NCBI GenBank assembly: GCA_009731375.1
Contig: BJOX01000161.1
Span: forward strand, 858,762-889,586
Length of the DNA stretch: 30,825 nucleotides
Direction: 5' to 3'
DNA from: Paulinella micropora
Taxonomy: Eukaryota > Cercozoa > Imbricatea > Euglyphida
Both the position numbers and the translations under genes were made by a program. Each line of letters starts with the position of its first letter. The stretch's first letter is position 1. Below are positions 19,498 through 27,440 of this stretch, piece by piece. Under the pieces are notes generated by a model. It did no database searches. It saw only the letters and a program-made list of their open reading frames with translations, and had not been told where the DNA came from.

Positions 19498-20108
19498 ACC
19501 TAGGGGGGCTAGGAGCCTTTTCTTTCCCTGGGGGAGAACACCAATCTGACTTGCTTGCTTGGGCGGGGGAAGGGGGGGGAGGCGATGACGACAAAGCCTG
19601 AAGGGTTTTCGATTAAAGATCATGGCTGTTCTCGCTGTTAGCCTGGGCAGGAGGGGCCGCCGCGGCGCTAGCGTGCGCCCCCCCCCGAACAGAGCGCAGC
19701 GCCAGGACGTGGGCGGGGGCAGCCCGGGGGCCGGGCGGGGGGGCTCCTTCCTTGGGTCGCGGGTGCACCTACCGGCCGCGGCCCCCGCCCCCCGACAGCC
19801 GGCTGGCCTCGTCCCGGGCCCGGCCAGGGGGGGAGAGAAGAGGGCTTCCCCCCCCCCGCGTACGGACCAGGCGCGGAGAACCTGGCACCCCCGCCCGCCA
19901 CCGTCCGGGGAGCAAGCAGGGGTGCGGGACGACGGTGGCGAGGCGCCCTCTCCCCCCCCCCACGGGGGCTGGCGCCGCGCCCCGCCGTGGCCCTCGCTCC
20001 GTCCTCCCCCCCCCCCTTCGCCCCTTCGCCCCTTTGTGGTTCCCCTCGTCCCTTGCTCTCCCCGGACGGGGGCGCCTAGCCCCTAGTGTGCAAAGAGAGG
20101 GTGGTAGC
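19498..20108. other. GC-rich spacer between genes A and B
   Basis: Contains ATTAAA at 19612-19617, then C- and G-homopolymer-rich DNA with shadow ORFs on both strands. The frame of gene B is open upstream to 19752, but that part is Pro/Arg low complexity and lacks the family motif. Confidence 0.5.
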
Positions 20109-23072
20109 ATGGCGAGCCCTGACCCTCGCGATTGGGCGGCGCCTGCCAGGGAGGCCTGGGCCGCGCTGCAGACCAGGAAGAAGAAGCCATGCGCAGAGTG
20201 CGGCGTCGCCGAGCCGGTGGAGTGGCTAGCCAATACGGCATATACGGAACTCCGTTTTCAGAACGGCCAGCTGCAGCTCGCGGACGCCCCAGAGGTCCCC
20301 CTGGCCTGGCTGGCCCAGCAGGTGAAGCGCTACCACCCGCAGGAGGGCAAGGGGCTGGAAGTGCTCCGCCTGACAAAAGCCCAATTCCAGGCCAAGTACC
20401 CGACGCCGGGCGGGTCCGACGACGGCCGCGACTACCGCACGAGCACGGGCGGGAGGGCCTACCAGGTCGAGCCCGCCGACGGAACGCTGACCTTGGCCAC
20501 GCTAGGTGCGCAGCTGCAAGCTTACTTGGCGTCACTGGGCCTGGCCGCGCCCGTCGCGGGGCTCGTGTCCGTGGACGGGGGTGCATCGCAGTGGCTACGG
20601 GTGGAGATGCCCGAGGCCGGCGGAGTGCAGCCCGCCCTCACGGCGTCCGTACCCGAATTNNNNNNNNNNGCACTGAGCGAAGCAAACCTGGTGTACACCG
20701 GCTTCTCGTTCGCCGAGCTGGCACGCAGCGGCCCCCCCGGGAGCCAACCGCCGCTGAAGCTGCTGTTCGTGGACCCCGCCCGTTGTCTGTACCTCGCGCC
20801 GAGCCAGGAGCTGCCCGACCAGAAGCTGGACGGCTGGCTCTGGTCGGGCAATGCCCTAGCCATCGTCGCCGGCCTGCTGAGGCAGGAGGCAGGACACCGG
20901 TACCTGGCGGGGGTGCTGGAGCTGGTCGCGAAGCGCGGCCCGGAGGCAGTAGCTGCGTACGGCGCCTGGTGGCGGTGGTGCGGGGCAGAGGAGGCAGCGC
21001 GGGCGGCGGGCGGCGCCCCCCCGCCCAGCCCAGACGGCGGCCACTACCATGACCAGTTGGCGCAGCTGCTAGTAGGCTTGGCGAAACAGCTAGTAAGTTA
21101 TGTACAATGGGATCGGTGGGTCGGCCCGTATGGACCGTATGCACTGTCGACGAACCCACGCCTCGCCGAGTGCTTCCGTGCACCAGGGGAACTTGGGGAG
21201 CAGAGTAGAGACTTCTTCATAACAATCACGGAGGTACTGTGCTTTCGCTGTCGCAGAATGCCCAGGGTGGACAAAGAGTGGAGCTGGCTGCCCTGGTTGC
21301 TGGCTGTAGTGGGAGTGGACGCTGGCCGCGCTGCTCGCACTTCCAGCACCTCTAGCAGCAGTTCTAGCAGCAGCTCCAGCTCCAGCAGCCTCCCCAGCGT
21401 CACAAGCAGCAGCCGCAGCTCCAGCTCCAGCTCCAGCAGCCGCCCCAGCGTCACAAGCAGTAGCTCCAACAGCTCCAGCAGCTCCAGCAGCAGCCGCCCC
21501 AGCGTCACAAGCAGCCGCCCCAGCGTCGCAAGCAGTAGCTCCAACAGCTCCAGCAGCTCCAGCAGCAGCCGCCCCAGCGTCACAAGCAGTAGCTCCAGCT
21601 CCAGCAGCCCTAGCAGCCGCCCCAGCGTCACAAGCAGTAGCTCCAGCTCCAGCAGCCGCCCCGGCGTCACAAGCAGTAGCTCCAACAGCTCCAGCAGCCG
21701 CCCCAGCGTCGCGGGCAGTAGCTCCAACAGCTCCAGCAGCCGCCCCAGCGTCGCGGGCAGTAGCTCCAACAGCTCCAGCAGCCCTAGCAGTAGCAACCCT
21801 AGCAGCAACAGCTCCGGCAGCTCTGGTGGCGGCCCCCTCTACCGAGCGCCCAGGCAGCCCACGTTTCCGGTGCCCCCCCGGGCCGCCGTCAGCGCCCCGG
21901 CTCCTGGCTCTCTGGGTAGGCCTCCTCCTTTGGCACCGACGGTGACAGCGATCGGCGGCGCCCCCCTGGCTGCTAGACCAGGTGGTGAGGCGTGGCCCTC
22001 CCTCCCTGTACCACGGACAGCTGAAGAGCATGGCCCCTTGCCCACTCCTGTCGGTACCCTGGCTGACGCTGCCGCGAGCCGACCTGCTCCCAGGCCTCCC
22101 TACGCTGACGAGATTCCTGGCGGAGACCTCTCCCCCAGCGCCAGCTTCGCCTGGCCTCCGCAGGCAGACGCGCACACCCCTCCTGCCTACCACGCCGGCC
22201 AGGTCCAGGGCCACAATGATGGAGCTTACGAGCCCGCTGCCGCCCCCGGCCGCCACGAAGTTGCCGCCGACGAGGCGCGACCGTTCTTCACCAGCCTTGG
22301 CACTGACACGGGCGGCTTGGCCATCCTGCCTCCTCTCAACTCCGTCACCTGGCACCCGCAAACCGACACGCACTCCTCCCCTCCTCCCCCCGCCAACGTA
22401 GTGACCTGGCGCTCCGCCAGTCCTGCCGCCACCCGGCCGGCGCGCACGCGCTCCTCCTCTCTCTCTCCCAGCGCCGCTTTGGCTGGCAGTGAGGATCTAA
22501 ACCTTGAACAGCCTGCGGGAACGGACGAAACACCACCTGCTTCACCCGGTCCACACACTTATCCCGTGCCCTCGATCCCGCGTGCCTCCAGCTTCAGCCC
22601 GGATCCTTATTCCGTGCGTAGCCCTGGGGGCCTAGACTTTGGGCAGCACAAGCACCAGGAAACACTACCTGATTTCCTTCCTCAGTCCCCTGAGAAGGTC
22701 CCTCGCAACTCCAACTCCAACCCCCCTGCTTATTATCCCCCCGTGATCCCCAGGGGCGCCGATGAGAATGACAACGAGGAGCCCAAGGAAGTGGAGGCCG
22801 ATGAGGAGGCCGAAGAGGAACAGAAAAAGGACTTCCATGAGCTCCCTTCTGACCGCCCCACCTCACCGGTGGTGGAGCCCGATCGCCATGCTCGCAGGCG
22901 TGCAGAATTAGTTGCGGCGCGCGAGAGAGTTCGTGAGAGGCTCGGCCAGCACAAAGGTGTGTCGGAGCCAGAGATTATCAAAGAGGTAATCAAGCAGGTC
23001 GCCAAGAGAAAGAAGGTCGAGGTCGACCAGAAGAAGACTGAGCGCACCGAGAGCTGGAGGGGACAGTCGTAG
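20109..23072 (+). CDS. Gene B: paralogue of A and C, N-domain + Ser-rich array (contains assembly gap)
   Basis: ATG 20109 was chosen because the conserved motif WLANTAYTEL begins at residue 39 and the upstream extension is low complexity. The N-domain matches A and C through YLASLGLAAPVAGLVSV, LVYTGFSF, FVDPARCLYLAPS and GWLWSGNALAIVAGLL, and ends at WLPWLLAVVG (about residue 392). A CAEC pair (about 36-39) and a CFRC pair near residue 380 could bind zinc. A 10-N gap (20660-20669) sits in the N-domain without changing the frame. A Ser-rich tandem array (21330-21830) and a Pro/Ser region follow, then an acidic stretch (EEPKEVEADEEAEEEQKK) and a basic helical region with KQVAKRKKVE. The ORF stops at 23072, but a continuation in another frame to 23355 looks like its true C-terminus. 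Function unknown. Confidence 0.72.
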   Translation: MASPDPRDWAAPAREAWAALQTRKKKPCAECGVAEPVEWLANTAYTELRFQNGQLQLADAPEVPLAWLAQQVKRYHPQEGKGLEVLRLTKAQFQAKYPTPGGSDDGRDYRTSTGGRAYQVEPADGTLTLATLGAQLQAYLASLGLAAPVAGLVSVDGGASQWLRVEMPEAGGVQPALTASVPEXXXXALSEANLVYTGFSFAELARSGPPGSQPPLKLLFVDPARCLYLAPSQELPDQKLDGWLWSGNALAIVAGLLRQEAGHRYLAGVLELVAKRGPEAVAAYGAWWRWCGAEEAARAAGGAPPPSPDGGHYHDQLAQLLVGLAKQLVSYVQWDRWVGPYGPYALSTNPRLAECFRAPGELGEQSRDFFITITEVLCFRCRRMPRVDKEWSWLPWLLAVVGVDAGRAARTSSTSSSSSSSSSSSSSLPSVTSSSRSSSSSSSSRPSVTSSSSNSSSSSSSSRPSVTSSRPSVASSSSNSSSSSSSSRPSVTSSSSSSSSPSSRPSVTSSSSSSSSRPGVTSSSSNSSSSRPSVAGSSSNSSSSRPSVAGSSSNSSSSPSSSNPSSNSSGSSGGGPLYRAPRQPTFPVPPRAAVSAPAPGSLGRPPPLAPTVTAIGGAPLAARPGGEAWPSLPVPRTAEEHGPLPTPVGTLADAAASRPAPRPPYADEIPGGDLSPSASFAWPPQADAHTPPAYHAGQVQGHNDGAYEPAAAPGRHEVAADEARPFFTSLGTDTGGLAILPPLNSVTWHPQTDTHSSPPPPANVVTWRSASPAATRPARTRSSSLSPSAALAGSEDLNLEQPAGTDETPPASPGPHTYPVPSIPRASSFSPDPYSVRSPGGLDFGQHKHQETLPDFLPQSPEKVPRNSNSNPPAYYPPVIPRGADENDNEEPKEVEADEEAEEEQKKDFHELPSDRPTSPVVEPDRHARRRAELVAARERVRERLGQHKGVSEPEIIKEVIKQVAKRKKVEVDQKKTERTESWRGQS
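20660..20669. other. Assembly gap (10 N) in gene B
   Basis: Run of ten N in the N-domain, at the place where A and C carry the helix before the YSGF motif. The frame is conserved across it. Confidence 0.99.
21330..21830 (+). repeat. In-frame Ser-rich minisatellite in gene B
   Basis: Tandem units built of AGC/TCC serine codons, ending in an R-P-S-V block (nine copies of [RL]P[SG]V). The commonest unit is about 39-45 bases and codes [12 protein letters not shown] plus TS or AG. The frame is kept throughout. R-x-x-S resembles basophilic kinase sites, which is suggestive only. Confidence 0.9.
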
Positions 23073-23355
23073 AAATGCACTGCTGCAACTTCTTGGGCCT
23101 CTGTACGACTTGACCTTCGACGAGATACCGCCGGGTGGTGACAAAAAGACTACGTACAAGGATATCTACAACGCGGCGGCAGCTGACTCTAGGATCAAGG
23201 CAGTGAAGACGGAGAAGAAGAAGAAAAAGCCAGCCGCCTCAGGGCGGGTTCCGCCGTCCGCCTCCTCAGCTCCGCGGCCGAGGGCTCGCACGGGGGCACG
23301 ACATTCAGCAAAGATCCCAGCCGTGGACCTAGACGCATCGTCGTCTGACGACTAA
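23073..23355 (+). pseudogene. Probable frameshifted C-terminus of gene B
   Basis: Just before the gene B stop (23070-23072) another frame opens with RRNALLQLLGPLYD and runs to a TAA at 23353-23355. It contains TYKDIYNAAAADSRIKAV, a lysine run (KTEKKKKK, NLS-like) and an acidic end AVDLDASSSDD. It has no good start codon of its own (the nearest is TTG at 23110), and its helical and basic character continues that of gene B. A one-base indel near 23050-23070, or a sequencing error, would join the two. Confidence 0.5.
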
Positions 23356-23726
23356 CTTCTTATCTAAGTAAACTTTAGGACCAAGTAACGACCTGGCCAG
23401 CCCTAGCGCGTGCCATCTCCCCCTTGCTGTTCCCCCGGCCGGCCCCTCGCCACCAGGCAAGGACAACCCCCCCCCGGGGGGGGGCTCGCGGTTTTCCTTT
23501 CTCTCCTGAGCGAGGCCCGCGGGGCTGACCCCCCAGAAACTGGCCGGACTACAGGCGGAGACCTGCTCCGGAGTCCTGACCAGCCACGGGCCGCGACCGG
23601 CCGAGGCCGGCGACGCGCACAACCCTCGGGGGCTGGCCGGGCCTGCCGGGTGCGGCCGTGGCGGAGCTAGGTCGGGGAGGGGGGGGGCAGAGCTCCTTCC
23701 GCTCACGCCCCGTGCCTCTCGTTTCC

Positions 23727-23727
<1 letters not shown>

Positions 23728-23816
<89 letters not shown>
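23728..23816 (+). repeat. Poly-C homopolymer (89 bases)
   Basis: Uninterrupted C run ending in CCGCGGCC and then N. It can be real, but its length is unlikely to be exact. The complementary poly-G can form quadruplexes. Confidence 0.9.
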
Positions 23817-23817
<1 letters not shown>

Positions 23818-23822
23818 CGGCC

Positions 23823-23987
23823 NNNNNNNNNNNNNNNNNNNNNNNNNNNNNNNNNNNNNNNNNNNNNNNNNNNNNNNNNNNNNNNNNNNNNNNNNNNNNN
23901 NNNNNNNNNNNNNNNNNNNNNNNNNNNNNNNNNNNNNNNNNNNNNNNNNNNNNNNNNNNNNNNNNNNNNNNNNNNNNNNNNNNNNNN
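23823..23987. other. Assembly gap (165 N)
   Basis: Run of 165 N directly downstream of the poly-C tract. Confidence 0.99.
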
Positions 23988-24048
23988 TAGCAAAGCACGG
24001 CACGGCCACCGCACTCTCTGGTCAGCCAGCCCTCCCTCTGCTGGTGTG

Positions 24049-26772
24049 ATGGCTGGCACTGTTGGCCACGGCCGGCCGGTCGGCAGGACAGCGGCGGACG
24101 ACGCCAAGCAATGCCGGCACTGCCGGCACCTGCCCTGGCTAGCACAAACTGACTACCGAGAGCTTCGTTTGGCTGCGAATGGCCAGGAGGCAGAGCTGGT
24201 ACAGGCGCAGACAGTCCCCCAAGATTGGCTGGTACAGCAGATGGGGCTCAACTCTGTGCCCGGCAGCCTGGCGTACTATGATAAGTGGGACCTACCGACG
24301 TTGACTAGCAGCCAGCGGGACTCCGCGGGGGAGAGGTCTTGGTCGACCCTGGGGACCACGGCTTTTAGGGCGTACCAACTCGACGGCCAGGACTACACAC
24401 TCGCCCGCGCCACCCAGAGCGCACAGTTGCTCTCTTACTTGGCGTCACACGGCCTGGCCGTGCCCGTCGTCGGCGTTGTGTCCGTTGGCGCCGACGCCCC
24501 ACTGTGGCTCCTAGTGAGGGAGCCCCGCGAGGACCAGGCGGTGCTGGGCTTCGGGCCGTTCCTCAAGCGGTTTCTGGACGCACTGAGCCTCGCACACGTC
24601 ATCTACAGCGGCTTTTCCAGGGGGGACGTGACGCAGTGGCAGCGGAGCGCGACGCCGTCTGCCTGGGCACTAATGTACGCCGACTCGGCCCAGTGTCTGC
24701 ACCTCGCGCCGAGCAGGCCAGACCCCAACGCGCACCTGGCTCGGACAGAGAAGCAGAAGGATCCGCACGCCGCTCCAAACAAGCTGCAGGACGACCTCCT
24801 TTGGCTCTGCAATGCGCTCGTTGTCGTGGCCCGGCTGCTGACAGATCCCAACCTTCCGATGGATCCCCGTCTTGCTAAGTGCCTGGATGAGGCTTTGGAT
24901 CTGGTGAAAGCAGGCCCTGCCGGCTGGCAGGACACCGGAGCGGTGGTAAGGGCTTGCGGCGCGTGGTGGCGACGACAGCTACCCTTGGGCAAGACCGTAG
25001 GGGGCTTCCATTTTGCCAGGATGCTGGACGGGTTACTTAAGTACAACACGGGGACTATCGACTGGAGTGTATTGTTGTCCGCGCTCGGCGCAGGGTTTGA
25101 CCTCTTCAAACCAGTCGTTCCTCTGCCGCCGCGACATCTAAGCAATGGGGCGTTCTACATTGGCATCGCCCTGGCATCTGATGGGAAAACACAAGTCTGG
25201 GATGTACTAGAACTAGGGGATTGGGTGCCTTGGCTGCTGCTGGCGCTGGGGTCTGTTGCTGTAGTCCCAGTAGTCAATGGCAGCGGCAGCGGGGGCGGCG
25301 GGGGCGGCGGCAGCGGCAACCACCGCAACAGCGGTGGCGGTGGCGCCGTGTTTAGCAGCCAGACGGCTGTGCCCCCGCCGCTCGGACGGGGTGCACCCCC
25401 TCCCTACGGCAGCAATCCGTCCGCAGCCACGGGCGCCCCTGCTTACCCGGCCAGGGACGTGCAGGCTAGTGCCCTACGACCTGTGAATACCAAGCGCGTG
25501 GCCCGGGACCACCGCGCGCAGTCCCAGGCCTCTAACTCCGGGGTGGGCGGCGGTGGTGCCGCGTTCGGCAGCAGCGACACTACTACCCTTCCTTGGGTCG
25601 GCAGCAGTAGCAGCCACGGCGGAAGCGGCTACAGCAGCAGCAGTAGCAGCAGCAGCTACTCCAGCAGCGGCTACAGCAGCAGCAGTAGCAGCAGCAGCTA
25701 CCCCAGCAGCAGCAGTAGCAGCAACAGCTACCCCAGCAGCAGCAGTAGCAGCAGCAGTGCTGCGAGATCACAGCCCCCCACAATCGCGCGACCCGTCGCT
25801 TCCCTTGTGGCAACCCCTGCGATCCCGACCGGCACGGTAGCACCCCCTAAGCCAGGAGGAAACGGCAGTTACGCGGCCCCACCGCCTGGCCCGGCGAAAA
25901 AGCGACCTCCCGGCGGCGTGCAAGGGGGCACACCCAGCACGAGACGTAAAAGAGAGAAAAATCGGATGCCAGACAAGCTGCGTCTGGACAGGATGGCGGA
26001 AGCATATTCGATAATGCAAGCATACCTAATCCAGAAGGGCTCCGAGGAGGACAAGAAGGAAATAGAAGACTCCAAAGGTGGCAGAGAACTTGCAAGCAAG
26101 CGGGTGATCCTATGCAGAATGCTTCGGCACGTAGTGGAGGAGAAAAAAAACGCCGACGCGGCTCGGCTGGCGTTGGAAGCCCTTGATAAAAAGGTGGAGG
26201 ATTCACTTGCGGTGACTAACCGGGCGGGAGTACGCCCCGATCAAGCAGCGCCTGAAATCAAACAAGACGCTAAGAATCGGAACACTCAGCGTTTGGCGAT
26301 AGAAATGTTACGGGGGTTGTTTCTGCCGAAAAACGGGAAAGCAACGCAACTAGAGGTTTTGGCAGAAATCGTGCGTGTGTATGGCCCCCGGGTCCAAGCA
26401 GGATCGGGGGTGCCCGCGCCGGCCAGTGGCTCTGGTTTGATGGCAGCAGCGGCCCCCGCGCCCTCATCAGCATCCACAGCCGCCGCCGCCTCCGCCCCCC
26501 CCGATCCCTGGGGCGGTGCTCTGCAGTCTTCTTCTTCTTCTTCTTTTGTCCCTTCACCACCGCCCCCTGATGACTTCTCCAACCCCGACGGGGGGCCGCT
26601 CCTTACTCCATCACTCCACGACGGCGACGCCTTCACGGAACTAGCCACGGACCACCCCGCCCCCCCCAGCCACGGACCTCGTAGCTCCTGTCGGGCCGCC
26701 GGCACAAGACCAGCCGGACGGCGGCGATCTCCTTGGCGCATTCGGCAACCACGGCCCAGACGACGACTCTGA
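24049..26772 (+). CDS. Gene C: paralogue of A and B, N-domain + Ser/Gly spacer + helical repeats
   Basis: ATG 24049; WLAQTDYREL begins at residue 30, after a CRHC pair. The N-domain is complete here, without a gap: YLASHGLAVPVVGVVSV, FLKRFLDALSLAHVIYSGFS, MYADSAQCLHLAPS and DDLLWLCNALVVVARLL, ending at WVPWLLLALG (about residue 392). It is therefore the best reference for the family. A Gly/Ser stretch (25277-25350) and a Ser-rich stretch (25610-25765) follow, then a basic segment (TRRKREKNRM, NLS-like). The helical modules match those of gene A: VILCRMLRHVVEE ... LEALDKKVEDSLA, then LRGLFLPKNGKATQLEVLAE. The ORF ends at 26772 in an Arg-rich tail, but a frame change at a C run near 26661 would give a more natural acidic end at 26803. 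No known function; a nuclear regulator is inferred. Confidence 0.78.
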   Translation: MAGTVGHGRPVGRTAADDAKQCRHCRHLPWLAQTDYRELRLAANGQEAELVQAQTVPQDWLVQQMGLNSVPGSLAYYDKWDLPTLTSSQRDSAGERSWSTLGTTAFRAYQLDGQDYTLARATQSAQLLSYLASHGLAVPVVGVVSVGADAPLWLLVREPREDQAVLGFGPFLKRFLDALSLAHVIYSGFSRGDVTQWQRSATPSAWALMYADSAQCLHLAPSRPDPNAHLARTEKQKDPHAAPNKLQDDLLWLCNALVVVARLLTDPNLPMDPRLAKCLDEALDLVKAGPAGWQDTGAVVRACGAWWRRQLPLGKTVGGFHFARMLDGLLKYNTGTIDWSVLLSALGAGFDLFKPVVPLPPRHLSNGAFYIGIALASDGKTQVWDVLELGDWVPWLLLALGSVAVVPVVNGSGSGGGGGGGSGNHRNSGGGGAVFSSQTAVPPPLGRGAPPPYGSNPSAATGAPAYPARDVQASALRPVNTKRVARDHRAQSQASNSGVGGGGAAFGSSDTTTLPWVGSSSSHGGSGYSSSSSSSSYSSSGYSSSSSSSSYPSSSSSSNSYPSSSSSSSSAARSQPPTIARPVASLVATPAIPTGTVAPPKPGGNGSYAAPPPGPAKKRPPGGVQGGTPSTRRKREKNRMPDKLRLDRMAEAYSIMQAYLIQKGSEEDKKEIEDSKGGRELASKRVILCRMLRHVVEEKKNADAARLALEALDKKVEDSLAVTNRAGVRPDQAAPEIKQDAKNRNTQRLAIEMLRGLFLPKNGKATQLEVLAEIVRVYGPRVQAGSGVPAPASGSGLMAAAAPAPSSASTAAAASAPPDPWGGALQSSSSSSFVPSPPPPDDFSNPDGGPLLTPSLHDGDAFTELATDHPAPPSHGPRSSCRAAGTRPAGRRRSPWRIRQPRPRRRL

Positions 26773-26803
26773 CGATACTTTTGATTTCCTGCGGCAGCCT
26801 TGA
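26640..26803 (+). other. Alternative acidic C-terminus of gene C in the next frame
   Basis: Downstream of the eight-C run at about 26663-26670, the frame ending at TGA 26801-26803 reads DGGDLLGAFGNHGPDDDSDD and then TFDFLRQP. This acidic and hydrophobic composition matches the acidic text just upstream (SLHDGDAFTELATD). The annotated frame instead turns into Arg/Pro-rich text typical of out-of-frame GC-rich DNA. Confidence 0.55.
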
Positions 26804-26930
26804 GTGGTGGCCACCCTACCCCAGGAAGGGGTGGCCGGTCAGGCCGGCGGTCCCCGGCCCTGCCAGGACGTTCGCGCCGATGGCCAGGGGGCTGCGACAA
26901 AGGGGGGGGTGGCCACTCCGGCTTCGTTCG

Positions 26931-26975
<45 letters not shown>

Positions 26976-26985
26976 NNNNNNNNNN
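26804..26985. other. Spacer with poly-C (45 bases) and 10-N gap
   Basis: C run at 26931-26975 followed by ten N at 26976-26985. No gene seen upstream of the gap. Confidence 0.85.
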
Positions 26986-27323
26986 GCCAGATGCTGCTGG
27001 CGTACCTAGGGGACTACCTGCAGCAGCTGCGCTGCCGGGGGGACGACGACCCGGCCTGCCTGCAGCGCATTGGGGCCGCCCTGGCGCAGCTGTGCGCGCC
27101 GCCCGCCGCCCCCGGCCCGGACTGGCTCTCGTCGCGCCGGGTCCTGGAGGACCCCCGGCCCCGGCGGCGGGTGCAACTGCTGGCCCCGCGCCTGTGGCGC
27201 GGTGTGGGCGCCGCGGTGCAGCAGGGCTTCGCACGCTGGCCGGAGCTCGTTACCCCGCGCTGGGAGGCCCTCCAGCGGGCCCTAGGGGGGGAAGACTCTC
27301 CCCCTTTCCCCTCCCTTTCCTAG
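26986..27323 (+). CDS. Short or 5'-truncated ORF, unknown
   Basis: The frame is open from the gap to a TAG at 27321-27323. The first Met after the gap is at 26991 and would give a 110-residue protein starting MLLAYLGDYLQQLRC. The text is Leu/Ala/Arg-rich with helical periodicity (IGAALAQLCA, LAPRLWRGVGAAVQQGF) and two tryptophan-containing stretches. I cannot tell whether this is a complete small gene or the last exon or end of a gene lost in the gap. It lies 117 bases upstream of the first F-box/LRR gene on the same strand. Confidence 0.4.
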
Positions 27324-27440
27324 CTCGCGCGCCCGCGCGCCCTGGGGGGGGGGAGGGGGAGCAGAGGAGACGGCTGGAGGGGGGAAGAGGTTGGCGTGCG
27401 CCGGCGGCGGCCGCGCTAGCCCTTCCCCCCCAAGTAAGAG

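Larger units (their letters stand above)
23356..24048. other. GC-rich spacer with 89-base poly-C and 165-N gap
   Basis: After gene B the sequence becomes GC-rich without a supported gene. A pure C run of 89 bases lies at 23728-23816 and a gap of 165 N at 23823-23987. The last 60 bases lead into gene C. Confidence 0.8.

Noticed and set aside
21090-22373. Minus-strand Ala/Gly-rich ORF
   Set aside because: Antisense reading of the Ser array in gene B.
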